64,000 nt of DNA. It comes from Nakamurella endophytica. Lineage in GTDB: Bacteria > Actinomycetota > Actinomycetes > Mycobacteriales > Nakamurellaceae. The translations under genes and the position numbers were made by a program. The notes beneath the pieces were generated by a model that made no database searches, was not told where the DNA came from, and saw nothing but the letters and a program-made list of their open reading frames with translations. The stretch is from the NCBI RefSeq assembly GCF_014646215.1, contig NZ_BMNA01000002.1, forward strand, positions 124,001 through 188,000. The letters are read 5' to 3'. Below are positions 33,967 to 41,996 of the stretch, in pieces (within the stretch, counting starts at the first letter, position 1; every line of letters starts with the position of its first letter).

Positions 33967-34107
33967 CCGAGACCTCCCCGTCCGTTCCGTGTCACCGCCG
34001 TGTGACGGCGCTCACCACGGACAACGACCGGACGGTCGCGGCGGTTCACCGCCGGTCCCTGCGGCGCGGGCCTGTCCCGACCGCGCCGGCGCTGTGAAGA
34101 TGTCCGG

Positions 34108-36798
34108 GTGCCCACCCGCCGCCCGGACGACGTCCCGGCCGAGCGCGCGGCCGGCCTGCTCGCCGACATCCGGCAGGCCGCCAACGCCGGGCGGTTGACC
34201 GCGGCGGTCCGCATCGGCGAGCGGGCCCTGCGGCAGCTCGGCGACCACCCCGAGGTGGCGGACGTCCGCGTCCGGATCCAGGTCGTCCTCGGCACCTGCC
34301 ACGCCGACACCGGCCGGGTCGACGAGGCATTCCGGCTGTTCGACGACGCTGAGCGCCGCCGGCCCGGCGCCCGGGACGGCGTGGTCGACGGTGCCCGCGG
34401 ACTCCTGGAGTTCCGGCTGGGCCGGTCCGCGGACGCTCTGGCCTCGTTCTCCCGGGTGATCGACGGGGCTCCCGATGCGGACGCCGTGACGCGCTGGGCC
34501 GCGTCGGTCAACCGCGGGTTGTTGCACATGCAGGCCGGACACCTGGCGGACGCCGCCCGGGACACCCAGCGCGCCGCCGAGCTGGCCGAGGGTTTCGACG
34601 ACCGGGGCCCGGCGCTGATGAGCCGCCACAACCTGGGCTACGTCCAGTACCTGGCCGGTGACATCCCGCGGGCCCTGGCCGACATGGAACTGGCGCAGCG
34701 GGCGGCGCCGGAGAGCTACGTCGGCATCCCGGCGCTGGACCGGGCCCGCGTGCTGCTCGCCGCCGGCCTGCAGACGGAGGCCCGCGAGTTCCTCGACCTG
34801 GCGCTGGCCGACTTCACCCGGAACCGGGCCAGGACGGAGCTGGCGGACGCCCTGCTGGTGTCCGCCGAGCTGCGCGCGCTCACCGGTGACCTGGCCGGCG
34901 GGCGCCGCGAGGCACGACGTGCCGGCACCGTGTACCGGCAGGTCGGCAACCAGGTCGCCGCTCTGCTGGCCGACTACTCGGTGCTGCGGCTGCCGTCGCT
35001 GCTGCCGCCCGACGCCGCCGGCCGGCCGGGCGGCGGCGCACCGGCGCAGTCCGGCTCGGCTCCGCCGACCCCCGGCGTCCACGGCCGCGACCCCGCGCTC
35101 ACCGGCCGCCGCGGCCGGGACCCCTCGCCCGCCGGGCTCCGCGGCCGGGACCCCGCGCCCGCCGACGGCCCGGCCGCCGCGGACCTGGCCGACCGGCTGC
35201 TCGCCGCCGGCTTCGCCGAGGAGGCGGCGCACGCCCGGCTGCTCGCCGCCGAGGCCGCGCTGGACCGCGGGGACGTGCCCGCGGCGGCGGACCGGCTGGC
35301 GGGGGCGGACGCGGCGGCCGCACGCCCGACGCTGGCCCTGACTCTGCACCGGCGCCTGGTCCGGGGACGGCTGGCCGCCGCCCGCGACGACATCCACGGC
35401 GCCCTCGCCCAGCTGCGCGCCGGCCTCGACGAGCTCGCCGACTTCCAGGCCCGCTTCGGCTCGCAGGACCTGCAGTCCGGCTCGGCCGTCCACGGCCGGC
35501 TGCTCGCCCGGACCGGGCTCCGGCTGGCCGTCGGCACCGGGTCGCCGGCCAGGATCCTGCAGTGGCTGGAGCGCAGCCGGGCGGCGAGCACCCGGCTCGC
35601 GGCCGTCACGCCGCCGGCGGACCCGGAGCTCGCCGAGCTGCTGGGCGCTCTGCGGCAGGCCACCAACCAGGCCCGCGAGGCCGCTCTCGGCGCCGGACCG
35701 GACCCCGACCTGGACCGGCGGGTGGCCGAGCTGCGACGCCGGGTGCGCGCGCGGTCCTGGATCGTGGCCGGCAGCGGTGCGGTCCGCCGCCCGGTGACGC
35801 TGGCCGCGGTGCAGCGGCTGCTGGCCGCCGACCCGACGGATCCCACAGTGGTGGCCTACGTGACGGGCGAGGGTGCGGTCTTCGCGCTGACGGTCACCGC
35901 CCGCCGGGCCGACTTCCGCCGGCTCGGTCCGTGGCCGGGTGATCCGCAGCGGCACCGCCGGCTGGTGGCCGACCTGGACATGCTCGCCGCCGGGCGGGTG
36001 CCGCCGCCGATCCGCCGGGTCGCCCGCGCGTCCGCGGCGGCCGAGCTGCGGCGGCTGGACCTGGAGCTGGTGCAGCCGCTGCGCGACCGGTTCACCGGCG
36101 GGCCGCTGCTGGTGGCGGCGGTCGGCGAGCTGGCCACCCTGCCGTGGACGCTGCTGCCGTCACTGGCCGGCTGCCCGGTGTCGGTGAGCTCGTCGGTCAC
36201 CGCCGCCATGGCCGGTGCCGGGCGTCCCGCGCGCGCCCACCTGCGCGGCGTGCTGTCGGTCGCCGGGCCGGAGGTGCCGCACGGTGTCGAGGAAGCCGAG
36301 CGCGTCGCGCAGCTGCATGCCGGCGCCGGCCTGCTGGCCGGCGACGCGGCCACCGGCGAGGCGGTGCTGGCGCAGGTGCCGGTGGGCGGCGTGCTGCACG
36401 TGGCCGCGCACGGCCGGCACGAACCCGAGAGCCCGCTGTTCTCGTCCGTGCTGCTGGCCGACGGACCGCTGTACGCCTACGACATCGCACCCAATCCGTC
36501 CCTCCCGGACCAGGTGGTGCTGTCCTGCTGCGACGTCGGCCGCAGCGCCTTCCGGCCCGGCGGGGAACCGCTGGGCCTGGCCGCCGCCCTGCTCCGCAGC
36601 GGCGTGTCGACCGTGGTGACAGCGGTCAGCCGGGTGTCGGACGGGGTGGCCGCCGCTGTCATGGCCGAGTACCACGCCCGGTTGCTGGACGGCGCCGGTC
36701 CGGCGGCCGCCCTGGCGCAGGCCGTGGCCGCGGTGGGCGACCCGGCCGACCCGGACGGCGTGGCCGCTCCGTTCAGCCTGTTCGGCGCCGGCAGCTGA
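34108..36798 (+). CDS. CHAT-domain caspase-like protease with TPR-like N-terminus
   Basis: This is an 896-residue cytosolic protein. Roughly residues 10-640 are Ala/Leu-rich helical repeats with TPR character (for example TAAVRIGERALRQLGDHPEVADVR, HADTGRVDEAFRLFDDAERR, NLGYVQYLAGDIPRALADMELAQ), interrupted by a Pro/Gly/Arg linker near 305-355. The C-terminal CHAT domain (about 660-896) has LATLPWTLLPSL and the catalytic dyad His768 (HVAAHGRHE) and Cys808 (LSCCDVGRS). CHAT proteases belong to the caspase-like clan and usually cut after specific residues on activation. There is no signal peptide. It lies 1.2 kb after the S8-S8-sigma-unknown unit on the same strand. Confidence 0.87.
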   Translation: MPTRRPDDVPAERAAGLLADIRQAANAGRLTAAVRIGERALRQLGDHPEVADVRVRIQVVLGTCHADTGRVDEAFRLFDDAERRRPGARDGVVDGARGLLEFRLGRSADALASFSRVIDGAPDADAVTRWAASVNRGLLHMQAGHLADAARDTQRAAELAEGFDDRGPALMSRHNLGYVQYLAGDIPRALADMELAQRAAPESYVGIPALDRARVLLAAGLQTEAREFLDLALADFTRNRARTELADALLVSAELRALTGDLAGGRREARRAGTVYRQVGNQVAALLADYSVLRLPSLLPPDAAGRPGGGAPAQSGSAPPTPGVHGRDPALTGRRGRDPSPAGLRGRDPAPADGPAAADLADRLLAAGFAEEAAHARLLAAEAALDRGDVPAAADRLAGADAAAARPTLALTLHRRLVRGRLAAARDDIHGALAQLRAGLDELADFQARFGSQDLQSGSAVHGRLLARTGLRLAVGTGSPARILQWLERSRAASTRLAAVTPPADPELAELLGALRQATNQAREAALGAGPDPDLDRRVAELRRRVRARSWIVAGSGAVRRPVTLAAVQRLLAADPTDPTVVAYVTGEGAVFALTVTARRADFRRLGPWPGDPQRHRRLVADLDMLAAGRVPPPIRRVARASAAAELRRLDLELVQPLRDRFTGGPLLVAAVGELATLPWTLLPSLAGCPVSVSSSVTAAMAGAGRPARAHLRGVLSVAGPEVPHGVEEAERVAQLHAGAGLLAGDAATGEAVLAQVPVGGVLHVAAHGRHEPESPLFSSVLLADGPLYAYDIAPNPSLPDQVVLSCCDVGRSAFRPGGEPLGLAAALLRSGVSTVVTAVSRVSDGVAAAVMAEYHARLLDGAGPAAALAQAVAAVGDPADPDGVAAPFSLFGAGS

Positions 36799-36841
36799 CG
36801 TCCCGCGGCCCGCCGCAGGGCCCCGGCGCACCACGGTGTCC

Positions 36842-36861
36842 GTCCGCCGGCGCCGGCGGAC
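36842..36861. terminator. 20-bp perfect palindrome at the amidase stop codon
   Basis: GTCCGCCGGCGCCGGCGGAC is a perfect palindrome placed directly beside the amidase stop codon (minus strand) and 43 bases after the CHAT gene stop. It probably folds into a terminator hairpin for the two convergent genes. Confidence 0.5.
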
Positions 36862-36862
36862 G

Positions 36863-38233
36863 CTACCCGGGGTCCGGTGGCGACCGGTAGCCGCCGGCGA
36901 CGCCCGCGAGCAGCTCGGCGAACGTGACGGCGGTGTCGTCCTCCGACCGGGGGCCGAGGATCTGCACGCCGACCGGCAGCCCACCGGTGGCGCCGGCGGG
37001 CGCGACGACAGCAGGAACTCCGGTCAGCGTGGCAATCACCACCCAGGCCGCCAGGTCGGTGGCCGGCCGCGGCCCGGCGGCGCCGGCGAGCGTGCGCCCG
37101 GCGGGCGGGCGGTCGTCGTGCAGCGGTGCGGTCGCCACCGTCGCCGGGCACAGCACCACGTCGGCGTCCGTGAACGCGCGGTCCCAGGCGGCCCGCAGCT
37201 CCGCGCGGCGCCGCTCGGCGGCGGCCAGCTCGGCCGCATCGACCTCGCCGCCGGTGCGCACCGCGAAGTAGGCGCCGAGCAGCGTCTGCAGCGTCGCACC
37301 GTCCCGGCGCGGGTCGGCGCCGTCCGGCCAGCCGGCGCGGACCGCGACGCCCGCGGCGGCGAGCCGGTCCACCAGGTCGGACAGCACGGCACCGACCTCC
37401 GGTTCGACCGGGGCGGCCGGGTCGTCGAGCACGAACCGGACCCGGAAGTCCGGCAGCCGCCGGTGCCGCGGCGGCGCCGGTGTCCAGCCCTCGTCGGGAG
37501 CGTGTGCCGGGCCGCCGACGACCCGCAGCGCCAGTCGCAGGTCGCCGGCCGTCCGGGTGAGCGGGCCCAGCGTCGCCAGGTCGTCCAGCGGCAGCTGGGC
37601 GAACGGCACGCCCGGCGGCGCGAAGCCCAGCAGCGGCACGGTGCCCGCCGAGGGGCGCAGCCCGTACACACCGCACAGTGCCGCCGGGATCCGGACGGAC
37701 CCGACCAGGTCCGACCCCACGTCGAGCGCGGACAGGCCCGCCGCCACCGCCGCGGCCGCGCCGCCGCTGGACCCGCCCGGCGACCGCCGCAGGTCCCACG
37801 GGTTCGACGTCCGGCCGTACACCGGGTTGGCGGTCGCCCCGAAGTCCGCGAGCAGCTGCGCGACGTTCGTCGTGCCGAGCACCACGGCCCCGGCGAGCCG
37901 CAGCCGGCGGACCACCTCGGCGTCGGCCGGCGACACCGCCCCGGCGAAGGCCGGCTCGCCCCAGGTGCTGCGCAGCCCGGCGACCGGGATCGCCTCCTTC
38001 ACGGTGACGGGCACGCCGTGCAGCGCGCCGGTCCGGTCGGCCGGCGGCACGGCGTCGGCCCGGTCCGCGGCCGCCAGCGCCCCGTCCCGGTCCACCTCGA
38101 CGACGGCCCCGAGCGCGGGATCGACCCGCTCGATCCGCTCGAGCAGCGCCAGGGTCGCCTCGCGGCTGGAGAGCCGGCCGCCACGGACGGCCGCAGCGAT
38201 CTCCGCGGCGCTGCTCCGGACCGGATCCGTCAC
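36863..38233 (-). CDS. Amidase signature family enzyme
   Basis: This 456-residue hydrolase of the amidase signature family has a Ser-cisSer-Lys triad: Lys79 (PVTVKEAIPV), the cis-Ser in SPGGSSGGAAAAVAAG (Ser155/156) and the nucleophile Ser179 (GSDLVGSVRIPA). It probably hydrolyses a small amide such as an aryl or acyl amide. It is not adjacent to gatB or gatC and lacks specific GatA context, so it is unlikely to be the tRNA-dependent amidotransferase. GTG 38233 is supported by GGAGG 8 bases upstream. Convergent with the CHAT gene and divergent from the cupin gene. Confidence 0.88.
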   Translation of the reverse strand: MTDPVRSSAAEIAAAVRGGRLSSREATLALLERIERVDPALGAVVEVDRDGALAAADRADAVPPADRTGALHGVPVTVKEAIPVAGLRSTWGEPAFAGAVSPADAEVVRRLRLAGAVVLGTTNVAQLLADFGATANPVYGRTSNPWDLRRSPGGSSGGAAAAVAAGLSALDVGSDLVGSVRIPAALCGVYGLRPSAGTVPLLGFAPPGVPFAQLPLDDLATLGPLTRTAGDLRLALRVVGGPAHAPDEGWTPAPPRHRRLPDFRVRFVLDDPAAPVEPEVGAVLSDLVDRLAAAGVAVRAGWPDGADPRRDGATLQTLLGAYFAVRTGGEVDAAELAAAERRRAELRAAWDRAFTDADVVLCPATVATAPLHDDRPPAGRTLAGAAGPRPATDLAAWVVIATLTGVPAVVAPAGATGGLPVGVQILGPRSEDDTAVTFAELLAGVAGGYRSPPDPG

Positions 38234-38510
38234 GACGCCCACCTCCGCCCGACAGACCGCCCGTGCCGACCGCCATCCTCGTCCACCCGCCGACCGGCGG
38301 CCAGCCCGCGGACCAGCGGTCAGCTTGCGAACCGGTGGCCTGCCCGGCGCCGGCGGTCCGGGCACCGCGCGAACCGGTCCAGGCCACACTCCGGGAACCG
38401 CCCCGGGCACCCCCTGGAACACGGGATGGGCCGCCGGTCCCGCCGTCCCTAGCGTCGTCGACATCAGCCCGCCGGCCGGCGGCGGGCCATCACGAGACCA
38501 GGAGATCCAG

Positions 38511-38945
38511 ATGGACACCACCGTCGTGCAGCCCGGCGCCGCCGACTCCTTCGCCATGCCCGCCACCCGCGCCGTGCCGGTCGCCGGCGCCGCCGACACC
38601 AGCGGCGCATGGGAGGCGATCGAGCTGACCGTCGAGCCGGGCGGCCGGTCGCCGCTGCACACCCTGTCGACGGACAAGGTCTTCTACGTCGCTGAGGGCA
38701 CCATGACCTACGACCTGGACGGGGCGGCGGAGACCGTGGCCGCCGGCGGGTTCGTGCGCGTGCCGGCGGGTGTGCCGCACTGCTACCGCAACGTCTCCGG
38801 GTTGCCGGTGCGGCAGCTGGTGCTGACCACCGGCGCGACGCAGCTGCAGTTCCTGCAGGGGATGGGCGCCCTGGCCGCCTCCGGCGCTCCGGACCGCGAC
38901 CGGGTGGCGGCGCACGCCGCCCGGTACGGCGTGCGGCTGCTCTGA
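38511..38945 (+). CDS. Cupin-domain protein
   Basis: This 144-residue single-domain cupin has motif 1 around GGRSPLHTLSTDKVFYVAEGTMTYDLDG and motif 2 around GGFVRVPAGVPHCYRN. The metal-binding set is reduced: motif 1 has one His and lacks the usual second His and Glu spacing, so metal binding and catalysis are doubtful. GGAGA lies before the ATG. The gene is divergent from the amidase gene across 277 bp, which holds no further gene. Function unknown; many small cupins act as sugar- or small-molecule-binding enzymes or sensors. Confidence 0.8.
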   Translation: MDTTVVQPGAADSFAMPATRAVPVAGAADTSGAWEAIELTVEPGGRSPLHTLSTDKVFYVAEGTMTYDLDGAAETVAAGGFVRVPAGVPHCYRNVSGLPVRQLVLTTGATQLQFLQGMGALAASGAPDRDRVAAHAARYGVRLL

Positions 38946-38961
38946 CCGCCGCGGCGGCGGG

Positions 38962-39996
38962 TCATCCCGCCCCGCCTTCCGCGGCGTGCAGCGGCGCGAA
39001 GTGGTCGAAGAACAGCGCGGCCACCAGCTCGCTGCGGCTGCCCACGTCGAACTTGGCGAAGAGGGCTTTGAGGTGGTCGCCGACGGTGAACTCGGAGATG
39101 CCCAACTGCCCGGCGATCCGGCGGTTGGACAGCCCGCGCGCCACGAGCTCCAGCACCGCGCGCTCCCGCGGCGTCAGTCCGCGGGCCCGCACGACGAGGT
39201 CCGCGAGCTGCGGCGGTCTGACCTGCTCCACGACCACCGCGAGGTGCGGCCCCAGCTCGGTGGCGTGGAACGCCAGCCAGCGCCCGGTCGGGGTCGGTGC
39301 GGCCGCGCTCGCCGGCGCGCCGGCCCGGCGGCGGGCGGCGACCGCCTGCACGACCTGCGGCACCTGGTCCAGGTCGCCGAGCAGCCGACGGGCCTCCGGG
39401 TTGACGTCGAGCACCCGCCCATCGAGCGAGGCCAGCAGCAGGCCGGCGGCCCCGTCACCGTCCGGGGTCGCCGCAGGTCGGACCACGGACTTCCGCAGTG
39501 CGCGGGCGAACGGCCGGCCGAGTTCGCCGACCGCGGCCACCTCGTCCGCGGCGAACGTGCCGCCGGACCGGAGCAGGCACAGCGCGCCCCACGCCGTCTC
39601 GCCGTCGTGCATGACCAGCCGCAGCTCATCGGTGATCCCGCGCGGGCGGTAGACGTCCCGGTAGCGGGCGCTGTCGGCGGGGGCGCCGGCCGTCGCCTGG
39701 TGGAGCGTGCCGATCAGCGGGCCCTGCGCCAGCGCGCGCAGCGACAGCACGTCCCGGTGGCGGTACTCGTTGTCGAAGACGGCGTTCTCCAGGTCGACGT
39801 CCCGGTCGGCGCCGTCGACCACGCACGACGCCCACAGCAGCGTCGCCGGATCCAGCACCGCCCAGACCGCCACGTCGTCACCGACCGCGCCACGGAGCCG
39901 CCGTGCCGCGTCCCGCCGCAGCTCGACGTGGTCCAGCCCGGGCGGCAGCGAGCCGAGCACGCGTTGGGTCAGCTGACCGCGCCGGCCGTGCGCCAT
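38962..39996 (-). CDS. LuxR-type transcriptional regulator with N-terminal sensory region
   Basis: This is a 344-residue regulator. The C-terminal LuxR helix-turn-helix (about 278-340) is RGLTPRERAVLELVARGLSN followed by ISEFTVGDHLKALFAKFDVGSRSELV. The N-terminal 200 residues look like a GAF-type sensor (VAVWAVLDPATLLW, WGALCLLRSGGTFAADEVAAVGELG), followed by a PAS-like piece (LLASLDGRVLDVNPEARRLLGD). There is no receiver domain, so it is not a response regulator. MAHGRRG at 39996 is the probable start. It is convergent with the cupin gene (16 bp) and divergent from the aquaporin gene, which it may control. Confidence 0.85.
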   Translation of the reverse strand: MAHGRRGQLTQRVLGSLPPGLDHVELRRDAARRLRGAVGDDVAVWAVLDPATLLWASCVVDGADRDVDLENAVFDNEYRHRDVLSLRALAQGPLIGTLHQATAGAPADSARYRDVYRPRGITDELRLVMHDGETAWGALCLLRSGGTFAADEVAAVGELGRPFARALRKSVVRPAATPDGDGAAGLLLASLDGRVLDVNPEARRLLGDLDQVPQVVQAVAARRRAGAPASAAAPTPTGRWLAFHATELGPHLAVVVEQVRPPQLADLVVRARGLTPRERAVLELVARGLSNRRIAGQLGISEFTVGDHLKALFAKFDVGSRSELVAALFFDHFAPLHAAEGGAG

Positions 39997-40169
39997 CGGG
40001 CGAGCGTAGGGGACCGCGACGGGCGCCGTCCGCACATCGGCGCAGCCGGACGGTTGGACGGAGCGGGTTCCGGGCACCCTCGCGCGGACGACGTCGGTGG
40101 CCGACCCCGGGTGTCCCCGGGTGCGGCGGACGTGGTCCTCCGCCCGCCGCCCCGGACGAGAGGTCGCCC

Positions 40170-41033
40170 ATGTCCGTGCTCACCCGCCAGGCGGTCGCCG
40201 AGATGATCGGCACCGCGATCCTGGTCTTCTTCGGTGTGGGGTCCGCGGTGTTCGGCTTCGACGCGATCGGGCCGGTCGGGGTGGCGTTGACCTTCGGCCT
40301 GGTGCTGCTGGCGCTGGTCTACGGCATGGGCCCGGTCACCGGTGCGCACCTCAACCCGGCGGTGACGCTGGGGGTGCTCATCCGGAAGGGGATCGACGTC
40401 CGCGACGCCGTCGCCTTCTGGGTCGCCCAGCTGGTCGGCGGCGTGGTCGGGGCGGCGGTGATCCAGCTGCTGCTCGGCGCCGGCGGGGCCGCCGACCACA
40501 CCGGCCACAAGGGCACGAACAACTGGGGGAGCACGGTGAACCTGACCGGCACGGTGGTCCTGGAGATCGTCCTGACCTGCGTGCTGGTGCTGACGGTGCT
40601 GCTGACGACCGCCCCGTCCGCGCCTCCGGGGTTCGCCGGCCTGGCGATCGGCCTGGTGCTGACGGCGATCCACCTGGTCGGCATCCCGCTCGACGGGACC
40701 TCGGTCAACCCGGCCCGGTCGCTGGGGCCGGCGCTGTTCGAGGGCGGCAGCGCGCTGGCGCACGTGTGGGTGTTCCTCTTGGCACCCCTGGTCGGCGGTG
40801 CGCTCGCGGCGGTGCTGGTGCCGGTGCTGCGGCCCGGGGACAGCAGCGACGGTTCGGACGGCAGAGACGGCAGAGACGGCAGAGACGGCAGAGACGGCAG
40901 AGACGGCGCTGACGGCGCGGACAGCGCGGACGGCGCGGACAGCGCGGACGGCGCGCGCGGTGCGGTGTCGGACGGTGGCCGGCGGCCGGGCGGCGCCAGG
41001 GCGCACCCGACGGCGCCGGGCGGCCGGCGCTGA
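40170..41033 (+). CDS. Aquaporin/MIP family channel with DGR-repeat tail
   Basis: This 287-residue MIP-family channel protein of the inner membrane has six hydrophobic helices and two NPA boxes (AHLNPAVTLGV near residue 67 and SVNPARSLGP near 179). The pore residues near the second box (GTSVNPARS) look more like a water-selective aquaporin than GlpF, where an Asp follows the Arg. The last 60 residues are a hydrophilic tail of DGRDGR and DGADSADG repeats encoded by short tandem repeats. The ATG at 40170 follows GAGAGG. Divergent from the LuxR-type regulator. Confidence 0.9.
   Translation: MSVLTRQAVAEMIGTAILVFFGVGSAVFGFDAIGPVGVALTFGLVLLALVYGMGPVTGAHLNPAVTLGVLIRKGIDVRDAVAFWVAQLVGGVVGAAVIQLLLGAGGAADHTGHKGTNNWGSTVNLTGTVVLEIVLTCVLVLTVLLTTAPSAPPGFAGLAIGLVLTAIHLVGIPLDGTSVNPARSLGPALFEGGSALAHVWVFLLAPLVGGALAAVLVPVLRPGDSSDGSDGRDGRDGRDGRDGRDGADGADSADGADSADGARGAVSDGGRRPGGARAHPTAPGGRR
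40860..40904 (+). repeat. 9-bp tandem repeat in the aquaporin tail
   Basis: Five perfect copies of GGCAGAGAC, in frame and encoding GRD units, are followed by degenerate GGCGCGGACAGC-type words encoding DGADSADG. The array is a simple slippage expansion at the hydrophilic C-terminus. Confidence 0.9.
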
Positions 41034-41085
41034 CCCACCGGGCGGCGGCCGCGGTGCCCTGCTGCGCGGCCCAGGCCCGGGCCGG

Positions 41086-41850
41086 TCAGCCCTCCTGCTC
41101 GGTGGGCCGGATCAGCACCTCGTTGATCGCCACCCGGCGCGGCCGGGTCACCACGTACCCGATGGCGTCGGCGATGTCCTCGGCCTCCATCCGCTCCATG
41201 CCCTCCCAGCGGGCCCGGTTCTGCTCCTGGATCTCGGGCCGGTTGTGGCTGGACAGCTCGGTCTTCACGGCGCCCGGTTCGATCAGCGACACCCGGACGT
41301 GCCGGCGGGTCACCTCCTGCCGCAGCGACTCGGCGAAGGCGCCGACGCCGTGCTTGGTGAGGTTGTAGACGCCGCTGCCGCTGCGGGCGACCCGGCCGGC
41401 GACGCTGCTGACGAGCACCAGGTCGGCCACCGACCGGGGCCCGCCGTCGGCGGCGGACAGCAGGTGCGGCAGGGCGGCGTGCGAGGTGTACAGCAGCCCC
41501 AGCACGTTGAGCTGCACCATCCGCTCCCACTCCGGCACCGGCGCGTCGACGATCGGGCCGAGCAGCATGACGCCCGCGTTGGCCACCACGGTGTCCAGCC
41601 GCCCGAACCGCTGGACCGCGGCGTCCACGGCGTCCCGGGCCGCCTGCTCGGAGGTGACGTCCGACTCGACGACCAGCGCCTCGCCGCCGGCGTCGGCGAT
41701 CCTGCCGGCCAGCTCGGCCAGCCGCTCGCGCCGCCGCGCGACCACCGCCACCCGGGCGCCGAGTCCCGCCAGGTGCAGGGCCGTCGCGTACCCGATGCCA
41801 CTGCTCGCGCCGGTGACCAGCGCGACCGTCCCGTCCAGTCCTTGTGCCAT
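41086..41850 (-). CDS. Short-chain dehydrogenase/reductase (SDR)
   Basis: This 254-residue classical SDR oxidoreductase has the cofactor motif TGASSGIGYATAL at residues about 14-26, NAGVMLLGP near 90, the catalytic Ser in VLVSSVAG, and YNLTK giving Tyr and Lys (YxxxK) near 160. A basic residue pair follows beta-2 (VARRRERL), which favours NADP(H). The C-terminal segment with IGYVVTRPRRVAINEVLIRPTEQ resembles the YdfG/serine-3-dehydrogenase-like subgroup. Substrate unknown. Convergent with the aquaporin gene and divergent from the DUF21/CBS pair. Confidence 0.9.
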   Translation of the reverse strand: MAQGLDGTVALVTGASSGIGYATALHLAGLGARVAVVARRRERLAELAGRIADAGGEALVVESDVTSEQAARDAVDAAVQRFGRLDTVVANAGVMLLGPIVDAPVPEWERMVQLNVLGLLYTSHAALPHLLSAADGGPRSVADLVLVSSVAGRVARSGSGVYNLTKHGVGAFAESLRQEVTRRHVRVSLIEPGAVKTELSSHNRPEIQEQNRARWEGMERMEAEDIADAIGYVVTRPRRVAINEVLIRPTEQEG

Positions 41851-41996
41851 GCCGCCATCCTGACCCTGCGCCGCAGCGGGTCGGCGGGCGGCCCCGGCCG
41901 CGGACGGCGCGTCCCGCGGAGGGGATCGGCTACCGTGGGTGGACGGCCGGCGCACCCTGGTTCCGGCCCCCGACGACCCCCGGGAGTCCGTCCCCT

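Noticed and set aside
36863-38233. GatA subunit of the Glu-tRNA amidotransferase
   Set aside because: The amidase signature is shared, but there is no gatB or gatC nearby and the overall sequence is of the general amidase type.
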